From positions 223,104-287,103 of the forward strand of contig NZ_BCSX01000056.1 of the NCBI RefSeq assembly GCF_001570425.1: a stretch of 64,000 nucleotides of DNA. Direction: 5' to 3'. Position 1 is the first letter of the stretch. Each line of letters begins with the position of its first letter. Below the pieces are notes generated by a model. That model was not told the DNA's origin. It ran no database searches and saw only the letters and a program-made list of their open reading frames with translations. This stretch comes from Mycolicibacterium brisbanense. GTDB lineage: Bacteria; Actinomycetota; Actinomycetes; Mycobacteriales; Mycobacteriaceae. The translations under genes and the position numbers were made by a program. Shown here piece after piece: positions 14,955-23,500 of the stretch.

Positions 14955-15320
14955 ATGGCTGTTTACACCCCGAGTGCCTTTCCCGGGCAGAAGCTCACCT
15001 ACACCGCCAGCGCTCCGATCACGGGCGGCCAGTTGGTTGCCATCAGCGGCAATGAGACCGTCGCGCCGACTTCGGGCGCGTCTGGCGCATGGCTCGGCGT
15101 GGCCGCGTTCGATGCAGCCACCGGCGCGGCCGTCACCGTGTACACCAAGGGCCGCCACATTCTGGCTGCTTCCGGTGCTATCGCCGCCGGTGCCAACGTG
15201 ATTCCGGCTGCCGCGGGCGCCGTAGCCACCATCGGTGCCGACGCTTCCGACGGCGCGAACATCGTCGGCATCGCAACCAGCGCTGCCGCGAACAACCTTG
15301 TGCCCGTTCTGTTCCGCTGA
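14955..15320 (+). CDS. Head decoration protein (DUF2190-like)
   Basis: This 121-aa, Ala/Gly/Thr-rich protein reads YTPSAFPGQKLTYTASAPIT, GGQLVAISGNETVAP and LGVAAFDAATGAAVTVYTKG. The pattern of small beta strands with repeated A-A-A turns matches capsid-stabilising decoration proteins of the DUF2190 type that precede the capsid gene. It begins two bases after the protease stop. Confidence 0.8.
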   Translation: MAVYTPSAFPGQKLTYTASAPITGGQLVAISGNETVAPTSGASGAWLGVAAFDAATGAAVTVYTKGRHILAASGAIAAGANVIPAAAGAVATIGADASDGANIVGIATSAAANNLVPVLFR

Positions 15321-15336
15321 GTTTCGCAGCCCAAAA

Positions 15337-15367
15337 ACATCCGTGCTGCGCACCGCAGCGAAACGAA
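15337..15367 (+). promoter_or_regulatory. Hairpin between decoration and capsid genes
   Basis: GCTGCG-CAC-CGCAGC (15344-15358) forms a tight stem, flanked further out by GTTTCGC (15321-15327) and GCGAAAC (15358-15364). Such a leader stem may stabilise the capsid mRNA or slow transcription. The capsid gene follows with AACGAAAGGTAAGG as ribosome binding site. Confidence 0.4.
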
Positions 15368-15379
15368 AGGTAAGGCGTT

Positions 15380-16330
15380 ATGCCTATAGAGTTTCCTCCG
15401 GCACCCCCGACTTTGTCGGGTGATCTGCTCACTATCTCGCGGTTCCTCAAGGACCCGCTGCTCGTGCTGCGCGCCCTGCGCACCATCGGCGATCAGATGT
15501 TCATCTCGGACAAGATCCTGACCGGTCAACTGCAGACCGACTCGGGATCGGTGCTCTACGAGCAGAACGAGACCATCTTCGCCGACCGGCCGCCGCAGCC
15601 TGTTGCGCCGCTGTCGGAGTACCCGGTCACCTCGATCACCACGGGACCGGCGCTGACCGCCAACACGGTCAAGTGGGGCAACGACACCGAGTTCTCCGAC
15701 GAGGCGATCAGTCGCCAGAAGTACCCGGTCATTGCGCGCGGGTTCCGCAAGCTGATGAACAGCCACGTGCAGCAGATCGACTCGGTTGGCTTGGCGGCCG
15801 TCGCGAGTTCGGTCACGCAGAACACCGCGGCCACCGCATCGTGGGCTGGCACCGGTGCGGCACCGACGATCCTGCGCGACCTGATGCGGGCTCACGCCAA
15901 CATCTTGGCGCTGAAGCAGGGATACATGCCCGATACCGTGCTGTTGGGCTTGACCACGTTCGCCAACGTGGTGTCGGATCCGACGCTGCAGCTGTTGCTG
16001 CCGCGCGAGTACCCGGGAGTGGAGACCGCCCCGGTGGCACAGGGCCTGTCGAGCGCCTACATGCGCCGCATCGGTGGTTTCACGTTCATCGCCTCGCCGA
16101 ACCTGCCGACCGCAGGCGTCGCGACCCTGCTGGACTCCACCGTGCTGGGCTCGTTCGTCGACGAGTACCTCCCGAGCGAGGGCTACGTCACCGATGGCGT
16201 CGACAACCTGCAGGTGCTGACCAAGCGGCTCGACAACTCCGATGGCTGGCGCATCCGCGCCCGTCGCACCGTGGTTCCGATCGTCCAGGAGCCCGCGTGC
16301 GCCTGGAAGATCACCGGAGTGGACGCCTGA
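15380..16330 (+). CDS. Major capsid protein
   Basis: This 316-aa protein begins MPIEFPPAPPTLSGDLLTIS. It contains SVLYEQNETIFADRPPQPVA, EYPVTSITTGPALTANTVKW, SRQKYPVIARGFRKLMNSHV and RIRARRTVVPIVQEPACAWK. These fit the HK97-fold capsid family of actinophages (P-loop, spine helix, A domain) by order and by position after protease and decoration protein. No N-terminal cleavage region is evident, matching the separate scaffold. Hundreds of copies per head are expected. Confidence 0.88.
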   Translation: MPIEFPPAPPTLSGDLLTISRFLKDPLLVLRALRTIGDQMFISDKILTGQLQTDSGSVLYEQNETIFADRPPQPVAPLSEYPVTSITTGPALTANTVKWGNDTEFSDEAISRQKYPVIARGFRKLMNSHVQQIDSVGLAAVASSVTQNTAATASWAGTGAAPTILRDLMRAHANILALKQGYMPDTVLLGLTTFANVVSDPTLQLLLPREYPGVETAPVAQGLSSAYMRRIGGFTFIASPNLPTAGVATLLDSTVLGSFVDEYLPSEGYVTDGVDNLQVLTKRLDNSDGWRIRARRTVVPIVQEPACAWKITGVDA

Positions 16331-16665
16331 TGCCGTACCTGGCTGTGTCGGCGCTCGTGCTGGTCAAGGTGCCCGACAATGGCAGCTACCGCGTGGACTA
16401 CCACTACGCCGGTTCTGTCATTTCCCACCTGGACGACGAGCAGCGCGAGCGTCTGGTGCGCGAGGGCCACGTCCGCGAGATCGCCGCGCCCGCTGTCGCG
16501 GCGAGCAGCGAGCCCACCGGCGACGAGACACCCGCGCCAGTCGTCGATCGGCCGGCGCAGACCGCGCCGCTGGACGCGTGGCAGGCCTACGCGATCAGCA
16601 AGGGGCACACTCAGGCCGAGCTGGATGGCCTGACCAAGCAGGACATCGTCACTCTGCTGAGCTGA
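16330..16665 (+). CDS. Hypothetical capsid-adjacent protein (111 aa)
   Basis: Starts with ATG overlapping the capsid stop (TGATG). The first half (VSALVLVKVPDNGSYRVDYH) is beta-rich; the end (LDAWQAYAISKGHTQAELDG, LTKQDIVTLLS) looks like a small helix-extended-loop DNA- or protein-binding (SAP/Rho-N-like) fold. A linker rich in Ala, Pro and Thr separates them. Proteins of this style often follow actinophage capsid genes. Confidence 0.65.
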   Translation: MPYLAVSALVLVKVPDNGSYRVDYHYAGSVISHLDDEQRERLVREGHVREIAAPAVAASSEPTGDETPAPVVDRPAQTAPLDAWQAYAISKGHTQAELDGLTKQDIVTLLS

Positions 16666-16666
16666 C

Positions 16667-17116
16667 GTGACCCCTTTTCTGGATCTCACTGGGTTTCAGG
16701 CCCTTTGGGACGGACCGCCACTGAACACGCAACAGCAGGCCTTGGTGGGCCTCCTGCTGTCGGTGGCGTCGAACTGGATCTACGAGAACGGGCCGTCGGG
16801 TCAGAACCTGTCGAATTCCGACCCGGCGGCTCAGCTCGTCACCTACGAGGTCGTCGCGAACACGCTGCGATTCCAGAAGTACGGGCCGCTCAAGGATTTC
16901 AGTTCGACGACGGCGCACCGCACCGAATCGGGCTCGCTCGACAACCCGGCAACGGCGCTGGATTTCACCGACCGGCACAAGGTACTGCTGGGTATCCCGG
17001 TCTCGGCGCTGCCGATGTCGTCGTGCGTGCCTGACGATTTCGAGGCGCCCGACTACGCCGCCGGGTGGACAACCGGCTGGAGCTTCCCGTCGACGTGGAA
17101 TTACGGCGCTCCCTGA
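16667..17116 (+). CDS. Head-to-tail adaptor
   Basis: This 149-aa protein begins (GTG) MTPFLDLTGFQALWDGPPLN and continues with helices (QQQALVGLLLSVASNWIYEN, TYEVVANTLRFQKYG) as in HK97 gp6/SPP1 gp15 connectors. The C-terminus is Trp-rich (WTTGWSFPSTW). Position directly after the capsid genes supports the connector call. Confidence 0.7.
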   Translation: MTPFLDLTGFQALWDGPPLNTQQQALVGLLLSVASNWIYENGPSGQNLSNSDPAAQLVTYEVVANTLRFQKYGPLKDFSSTTAHRTESGSLDNPATALDFTDRHKVLLGIPVSALPMSSCVPDDFEAPDYAAGWTTGWSFPSTWNYGAP

Positions 17117-17496
17117 TGCCTCTATGGAATCCGGGCAATCAGACGGTCACGATCCTGACGACCCGGCCCAGGCTCGACGACAACGGCAATGCGGTCAAGT
17201 CGGAACTGGGCATCACGCAGACCACGAGCGCGCGAATTGACGTGACGGGCTGCGTGTTTGAGGTGGAGTTGTCGGCGATGCCGGGCCGTGCCGAGGACGT
17301 CACGCCGACCGCGACGACGATGAAGCAGACCGCATGGGCCATCCTGCCATACGACACCGACACCGCCGCGATCAAGGTCGGTGACCAGCTCGAGTACCAG
17401 GGCCGCGTCTTCAACATGCGCGGCGACTCGATCGTCGAGGTGGACATGCTCGGCACCCCCTCGCACGTGTTCGCCATGTGCGAGTACCAGGCATGA
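17116..17496 (+). CDS. Head-to-tail stopper
   Basis: This 126-aa protein reads MPLWNPGNQTVTILTTRPRL and later DQLEYQGRVFNMRGDSIVEV. The beta-barrel-like layout with QLEYQGRVFNMRGD is typical of head-closure (stopper) proteins, which sit under the portal and hold the DNA in. The ATG overlaps the adaptor stop by one base. Confidence 0.72.
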   Translation: MPLWNPGNQTVTILTTRPRLDDNGNAVKSELGITQTTSARIDVTGCVFEVELSAMPGRAEDVTPTATTMKQTAWAILPYDTDTAAIKVGDQLEYQGRVFNMRGDSIVEVDMLGTPSHVFAMCEYQA

Positions 17497-18053
17497 AAGA
17501 TCTGTTCCGCGAGTTGGGGATTCCCAGCGCGACGCTGGCGCGTGCTCTGGCTGTAGACGCCGGGGTGCACGCCGCGCTGGAGGCGAAAGCCAACGAGGCC
17601 GTGGAGTACTGGAAGGGCATCGCACCCGTCTTCTCCCCGGAAACCTCGAATCGGTCGACGCCACCGCACGGCGAGCCCGGTGACTACCGCGATTCGGTGC
17701 ATGTCGAGTGGCGCCAGGGCGAGCTGGGGCCGTACGCGCGTATCGCCTCCCACGATTACAAGGCCGTGTGGATCGAGTTCGGCGCCGAGCATATGCCCGA
17801 ATTCGCCTGCGCCTCACGGACATGTCTGGCGATGGGCGGCGACGGCAAGATTCTCCACGAGTCCATCGAGCACGCGCAGGGCCACCTGCGGAACGCACTG
17901 AAAGAGCTGGCGCGCGTCCGCGCCACCGGTTCGGCCAGGGATATCGCCGCCGCCGCTCAGCATGTTTCGTCAGCGCGGCAGGCCCGCTCCGCCGCGTTCC
18001 GGGTGCTGCGTAGCGAGCGGCGAAGTCGATCAGGTGGACGGAGGCGCAGGTGA
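17493..18053 (+). CDS. HK97 gp10-like tail/neck component
   Basis: This 186-aa protein begins MKDLFRELGIPSATLARALA, with GDYRDSVHVEWRQGELGPYA and VWIEFGAEHMPEFA, the pattern of gp10-like neck proteins. The C-terminal 40 residues are strongly basic (RSERRSRSGGRRRR). The ATG overlaps the previous stop (ATGA). Exact role in neck assembly is inferred from order. Confidence 0.7.
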   Translation: MKDLFRELGIPSATLARALAVDAGVHAALEAKANEAVEYWKGIAPVFSPETSNRSTPPHGEPGDYRDSVHVEWRQGELGPYARIASHDYKAVWIEFGAEHMPEFACASRTCLAMGGDGKILHESIEHAQGHLRNALKELARVRATGSARDIAAAAQHVSSARQARSAAFRVLRSERRSRSGGRRRR

Positions 18054-18478
18054 CCAGTCCTACCGTCTATGGACCCCAGGCCCCCTCCGGCGTCACATTC
18101 GTCACCGCGTGGCTGTCGCCGTTGGCCTACTCCGCGTCCCGGCACAACCCGGGCGACCCGCTCCCGGCGACGATGGTCGACAAGATCGGCGGCACGGGCG
18201 ATCTCGCGTTCTCCGACCCATTGATCTCTGTGCACACGCTCGCCGGCGCGACGCCGGATCTCGACGCCGACACCGCGGCCTACCGCCTGTCCAATCAGGT
18301 GCACGCCCGGATGCTCTACCTCGAGTTCGACCCCGCCGTGGTCATCACGACTGCCGACGGGATCAGCGCTGGCGTCGACTACTTCGACGTCGTCGAGGAG
18401 CCGGTGAAGATCCCGTATCGCGACACCGACGTCATTCAGTACGTCTCCCGCTACCGACTCGGATTCACGCTCGCCTGA
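18050..18478 (+). CDS. Tail terminator protein
   Basis: This 142-aa protein starts with GTG in a GTGA overlap. It includes VTAWLSPLAYSASRHNPGDP, ISVHTLAGATPDL and RLSNQVHARMLYLEFDPAVV. These features and its place just before the major tail gene match the gpU/gp17-like tail terminator that caps the tail tube. There is a 60-base gap to the next gene with CCGAAAGGAA as ribosome binding site. Confidence 0.75.
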   Translation: MTSPTVYGPQAPSGVTFVTAWLSPLAYSASRHNPGDPLPATMVDKIGGTGDLAFSDPLISVHTLAGATPDLDADTAAYRLSNQVHARMLYLEFDPAVVITTADGISAGVDYFDVVEEPVKIPYRDTDVIQYVSRYRLGFTLA

Positions 18479-18538
18479 GCCGTTTTCGACCCCAAGCAGC
18501 CCCCGTAGGTAACTCCCACTCCGAAAGGAACCCGACCA

Positions 18539-19609
18539 ATGTCGAACCTGATTCTGCCGCCCACCGGGGCCGCCTGGGGCGCTTCCGGGCTGAATTTCTT
18601 CCGCACCAACCGAATCCGGCGTGGTGGCCGTGTGGCCGCGATGGTCCGCGACTACAACGGCGCATCGACCGCGATGGGGCCGTACTCGTTCAGCCCATTC
18701 GCCGAAGATGGGCAGCCGCGCACCGACCTGCTGGCCGTGATCCAGGACCCGGCCAATCCAGGCAAGGTCAAGGTCAACCCCAACCCGAACCTTGGCTGGT
18801 ACCTGATCGAAATGCTCGATCCCAAGGGTTTCGACATGAGCCCGGACATGAGCACGGACAAGCTGGAAGGCCTGCAGACCAACGCGACCGTCCGCTCCGA
18901 CGTCCAGAAAGAGGGCGAGTCGTTCAACTTCATGGCGATGCAGTCGACGACCCTGACCGACGCGCTGCGCAACAACCGGCCGCTGTCGTCGCTGCTGCCT
19001 GACGGCTTTCCGGGATACTCGGCGACCAAGCTGGCCGATGCGATCACCATCGATCGCCAGTTCCTGTTCATCCGCATCGACCTCGCCGATGGGCTGCCGG
19101 AGTACACCGCCTATGGCTACGCCCGCTCGGCCCTCGACAAGAACGACAAGAGCACCGTCGACAAGAAGACCGCCGACGGCCTCGCGCAGACCTGGGACTC
19201 GCTGCTGGATCCGTACTCGGTGGACGTCGACGGCCAGTCGGAGATCATGGGCCGCATCGTGTGGCGCGACGGCCAGGGCTGGCGTGCCGCGGGCGATCCG
19301 CCGGTGTTCTCGGCCGCGCCCGTTGCCAGCCCCGTGACTGGGCTCAAGGCCACCATCGTGATCCCGGTGGCGGCGGGTACGGCGTTCACGTCGCCGACCT
19401 ACTCGGTGACCCAGTATGCCGGCGGCTTGCTGACCGGTACCGCTGCCACCCTGCAGGGCTCGCCGTCGATCTCTGGCGGCAACGTGACCCTGACCGTGAC
19501 CGGTCTGACCGCCTCCACTGCGTACGTGTTCACCGTGACCGCCGTCGGTGCAGGCAGCGTGTCGGCCACGTCGCTGCCGTCGGCGCCCATCACGTCGACC
19601 GCTTCCTGA
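18539..19609 (+). CDS. Major tail protein with C-terminal Ig-like domain
   Basis: This 356-aa protein starts MSNLILPPTGAAWGASGLNF. The core (about 1-260) contains GWYLIEMLDPKGFDMSPDMS and RQFLFIRIDLADGLPEYTAY, typical of actinophage tail-tube subunits. The last 100 residues (VTGLKATIVIPVAAGTAFTS; VTLTVTGLTASTAYVFTVTA) form an Ig/fibronectin-like domain that would decorate the tube surface. A strong hairpin follows the stop. Confidence 0.88.
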   Translation: MSNLILPPTGAAWGASGLNFFRTNRIRRGGRVAAMVRDYNGASTAMGPYSFSPFAEDGQPRTDLLAVIQDPANPGKVKVNPNPNLGWYLIEMLDPKGFDMSPDMSTDKLEGLQTNATVRSDVQKEGESFNFMAMQSTTLTDALRNNRPLSSLLPDGFPGYSATKLADAITIDRQFLFIRIDLADGLPEYTAYGYARSALDKNDKSTVDKKTADGLAQTWDSLLDPYSVDVDGQSEIMGRIVWRDGQGWRAAGDPPVFSAAPVASPVTGLKATIVIPVAAGTAFTSPTYSVTQYAGGLLTGTAATLQGSPSISGGNVTLTVTGLTASTAYVFTVTAVGAGSVSATSLPSAPITSTAS

Positions 19610-19615
19610 TAGACC

Positions 19616-19652
19616 CCGGCGGCGAGCGTATGGGCTGTGCGTTCGCCGCCGG
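19616..19652 (+). terminator. Hairpin after major tail gene
   Basis: CCGGCGGCGAGCG (19616-19628) pairs with CGTTCGCCGCCGG (19640-19652), 13 base pairs with one G-U wobble. There is no U tract, so it may act as a partial terminator or mRNA-stabilising stem that makes the tail subunit more abundant than downstream proteins. Confidence 0.55.
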
Positions 19653-19693
19653 TCAACAGCCCTGCAGCCCAGCATGATTGAGAGGAACGGCCC

Positions 19694-20143
19694 ATGAGTG
19701 AGACTTTCGAAGCATTCCGCGCGCAGGCCGCCGAGTACCTCGGTTTCGCCGCCGGGATCGAGATCAATGGGATTTTCATCCCGCACCCGTCTGCGCTCGA
19801 CGATGACCAGCAGCAGCGCTACAACGAACTTCAGCTGTCGCTGGAGCAACTCGATCGCTGGCCCGACACGAGGAACGACGAAGGCGAAGTCATTCGCATC
19901 GGCTCGCCGAAGGTGCCGCACCGCGACAAGGGCGGCAACCTCGTCGAGGACTACGACGTGCGCCTGACCAAGGCGCTGCTGGGCGACGATGGGCCGGCCA
20001 AGCTCAAAGCTGCGGGTGGCTATTGCTCGGACGTGACGCTGGCGTGGACGTACCTGCAGCGCAAGACGGCGGAGCGGGCCGATCAGGACTCGAAAAGTGC
20101 TGGCAGCACTGGCGATAGTGAGGCACTTTCCGGGTCAGATTGA
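19694..20143 (+). CDS. Tail assembly chaperone G
   Basis: This 149-aa acidic protein begins MSETFEAFRAQAAEYLGFAA and contains DDDQQQRYNELQLSLEQLDR. It lies between the major tail and tape measure genes, the fixed place of chaperone G in siphophages. The end of the ORF is overlapped by a second ORF in another frame (20097-20504), as in gpG/gpGT pairs. The slip site candidates lie near 20093-20096. Confidence 0.82.
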   Translation: MSETFEAFRAQAAEYLGFAAGIEINGIFIPHPSALDDDQQQRYNELQLSLEQLDRWPDTRNDEGEVIRIGSPKVPHRDKGGNLVEDYDVRLTKALLGDDGPAKLKAAGGYCSDVTLAWTYLQRKTAERADQDSKSAGSTGDSEALSGSD

Positions 20144-20504
20144 GTCTGACCTACTCGACAAGAACCTCGATATTGCCGATTGGCATCAGGGCACTCGCGA
20201 CGAGCATGGGCGCCTGAAACTCTCGTCTCGGCGCCTGCTGGAAGTGCTGGAGTTCCTGAAGCCGGATACGGCATTCAAGACGTGGGCCGAGCGTCACGGC
20301 GACTGGTCTACCGAGCGGAAGATGCAGCAGACCATCGCCAACGAGATTTCGCGGCTGCGGTCAACGATCCAGGCGCGATATGGCGGCACACCCTACGAGC
20401 CCATGTTGTGGATCTCTCCGAGTGAGCGCGTCGAGCAGCAAACGCAAAACGAAGTCAGTCTCGAGGCAGAGGAAATGCTGGGAGACAGGCTATTTGGCTG
20501 GTGA
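20097..20504 (+). CDS. Tail assembly chaperone T domain (frameshift product)
   Basis: This frame is +1 (or -2) relative to chaperone G. It has no plausible ribosome binding site at the GTG, so expression as a G-T fusion is expected. At 20093-20096 the G frame reads TCG-AAA-A, where a +1 slip on AAAA would give ...K-V-L-A-A-L-A-I-V. The product is helical and basic at its end (ERKMQQTIANEISRLRSTIQ). A -2 slip on the later GGG (20130s) is another option. Length and order fit the family. Confidence 0.75.
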   Translation: MLAALAIVRHFPGQIESDLLDKNLDIADWHQGTRDEHGRLKLSSRRLLEVLEFLKPDTAFKTWAERHGDWSTERKMQQTIANEISRLRSTIQARYGGTPYEPMLWISPSERVEQQTQNEVSLEAEEMLGDRLFGW

Positions 20505-20516
20505 AAGGAGGAATTT

Positions 20517-23500
20517 GTGGGCGTCGCATTTGATCTGCATCCGACCATAAACGAATCCGAGGCCCAGCAGGCTAGCGGCAAGGTCAAGGACATCTTCCTT
20601 CGCGGTGCCGACGAGATCAGCAAGGGCTGGGGTCAGCGCGCGGGCAAGATTTTCGACGCGATGGACGGCACTAAGGCCCGCGCTGAGCTCGACAGCCTGC
20701 GTCGGGCGTACAACGACGCAGCGCTCGACGAGGAACGCGCAGCGCAGCGGATGGTCCGCGCCAACGGTGCGGTTGAGGCGTCGATTGCGCGCCTGGCCGA
20801 GGTGACAGAGAAATACGGAGCGGGTCACTCGAAGGCCATTGCCGCCGAGAACGCCCTTGCCAACGCCCGCGCCAATTCGGCCTTGCAGACCAAGGGTCAT
20901 GTCGACGCCATGCTCACGACGGAGGGCGCGGCGACGGCGCTCACCGCAGCCAGCGCGAAAGCGGCCTCAACGACATCAGATTTGGGTAGAGCGGCCAATG
21001 TTGCGGGTGCGGTCGGGGTCGCTGGACTCGGGATCGCCATGACGGCCACGGTCAAATCTGCGGGTGACTTCGAGGCCGCTGGGCAGAAGATCATCTCAGC
21101 GGCCGACATGTCGGCGGATCAGGTCAAGATCCTGCAGGACGGCATCCTGAAGCTTGCTGGCACCAACACCTATAGCGCGCAGCAGATGTTGGAGGCGTCG
21201 TTTGGGCTGGCAAAGATGGGTGACCAGTTCCGCACCGGAGCGGGTGCCCTAAGCACGCTGAAAGCCGCGGCGCAGCTCGCGAGCATCGAGGGCATTCCCG
21301 ACCTCAATGAGGTCATCAAGGGCCTGACGATCTCGATGAACGACTACCACATTCCGACCGAGAAGGCCGCGGACGTTGCGACCAAACTCAAGGTAGCCGT
21401 GGGTGATTCGGGCGCAACCCTGCAGGAATTCTCCGGCTCGCTGCACTCGGTAGAGCCGATTGCCTCCGGGTTCCATATCCAGCTTGAGGACGTCTACGCC
21501 GCGCTAGCGCGCTACACGAAGACGGGCACAAGCGCCGATCAGGCGACCGAGAATATCCGCAACTCCATGAACGCGCTGAAGGACGTCACTTCTCCTGCCG
21601 CGCAAGAGATGCGGAAGTTCGGCATCGACGCCGACGATGTCTCACTGAAGCTCAAGAGTGTCGATGAGGGCGGCCGTGGATACATCGGAACCATCCAGTA
21701 TCTGACGGATACGGTGCTGAAAAAGTTTGGCGATCAGACCCAGATCAACACGGGCGACATCATCCACAACGCAACGGCTTTGGAGAACGCCAAGAATGCC
21801 ATTGCCAGCCTGCCGACCTCATTGCAGGGCACCGCACAGGCCATCCTGGACGGCAAGGCTCCCGTGGGTGAATTGCGCAAGGAAATCAAGGGTCTAAATG
21901 TCGAACAGGCGAATCTGGTCACTGGATTCATCACCGATGTGCAGCATATCGATGAATTCTCTAAGCAATTCAAGAATGGTCGTCAAACGATCGAGGACGT
22001 CTCCGAGGCGCTAAAGAGGATCACGGGAACCGTTGCGGGGCAATCGGTTGCCGAAGCGCTATTTGGCGATCCAGAACGCGCTAAGGCGACGCTGGATGAG
22101 ATGGCTAAGCTCCAGCAGTCGCAGGCCACGCCGGGTGGAGATATCCCCGGATGGGCCGACAAGATGAAGACTTTCAACGCGGAATGGGCGAATACCAAGG
22201 ACGCGGTCAAGGCCGTTGAGGTGGAGCTCGGTACAGCGATGCTCCCGACCGTGAAGTCGGTCGTCAGCGAATTCGGCAACGTGGCGCGCGTCATCTCTGA
22301 ACACGAGGCGCTGGCAAAGGGGCTCATCTACTCACTAACGGCGCTGGCGGGCGCGTGGGGACTCGTGAAAACGGCCATGGTGCTGGGGCGCACCCTGGAC
22401 GGTCTCACGAAGTTCAGGAGCCTTGTGGCCGATGTTGCGGACACCGCTGCCACGAAGGCGAAGACGGTCGGCTCGGCGTGGAAGTCCATTGGCGACGATG
22501 CGGAGGATGGCGCGGCGGGTGTCTCGAAGGCGGCCGACAAAGAGGTTAAGTCGGCGGATAAGGCCACCACCGCGGCCAGGGAGACGCAGGCCGCAATGCG
22601 CGGCATTGGTCCTGCCGCAGAGGAGGGTGCGGCCAAGGCGGACGGCGCGCTGAACGGATTCTTTGCGCGCAACGGCGGTCGGCTCAAGGGGCTCGCTTCC
22701 ATCCTCGGAATGGTTGGGACCCAATTCCTTCCGGACGGCACCGCTGACAGATCAGCCGTCAACGATGCGGCCGGACTGTCGTGGCTGCTCGGCCCGGAGG
22801 TGGGAATTCCGGCCACCGGACTCGCAGGCCTGTACGACACTGGCCGCTCCGTCTACGACGTGAGCAAGGCCCAGCATGATCTCAATCAGCATGAGATCGA
22901 CCAGGCCAATCAGAATGCCGCCAAGGCGCCAGATCAACCCATGGCTCCGTTCATCGTCGGACAGCCAACCATGGGCAACACTCCAGTGCCAGCCCCTGGC
23001 GGAAAGCCCCCCGCTGCGGGCAATCCACTCGACGACTTCAAGAATCAACTTGCGCCCGGATGGAAGCCGCCCCCGGCACCCGCTGGACCGCCAGCGCCAG
23101 CGCCCACGGATGCCGCTCCGGTGGCCACCGATGGTTCACCCGCGCTGGGTGCTACGCCCGACGCGATCCCAGGATCGGGGGGCGGCAGCAAGAAAAAGTC
23201 GCCCGAGGGCACCAAAGAGGACCCGATCTACATGGCGCCGATCCCGAGCAGCGGCAGCGGCTTGGGCTACGGGAGCAAGGGCACGGATCCGTGGAGCACC
23301 TACAACCCACTCGAGGAGCACGGCAAGGGCGGTCTGCTGCAGCAGTTGACCCAGATGGGCACGACGTTCCTCGCAGAGTTGGCTCTCGGTAACCCATTGG
23401 GCCAGTTGATGAAGTCCGAGCAGGCGCGGCGCAGTCGTGGCGAATCACGTTCTAACCCAATGTATGTCGTTGATGCCAACGGCAATGTGATGACGAAGGA

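Noticed and set aside
17957..19921. 654-codon open frame on the minus strand
   Set aside because: It lies opposite tail terminator and major tail genes, which have clear families and ribosome binding sites. Long antisense frames are expected at this GC content.
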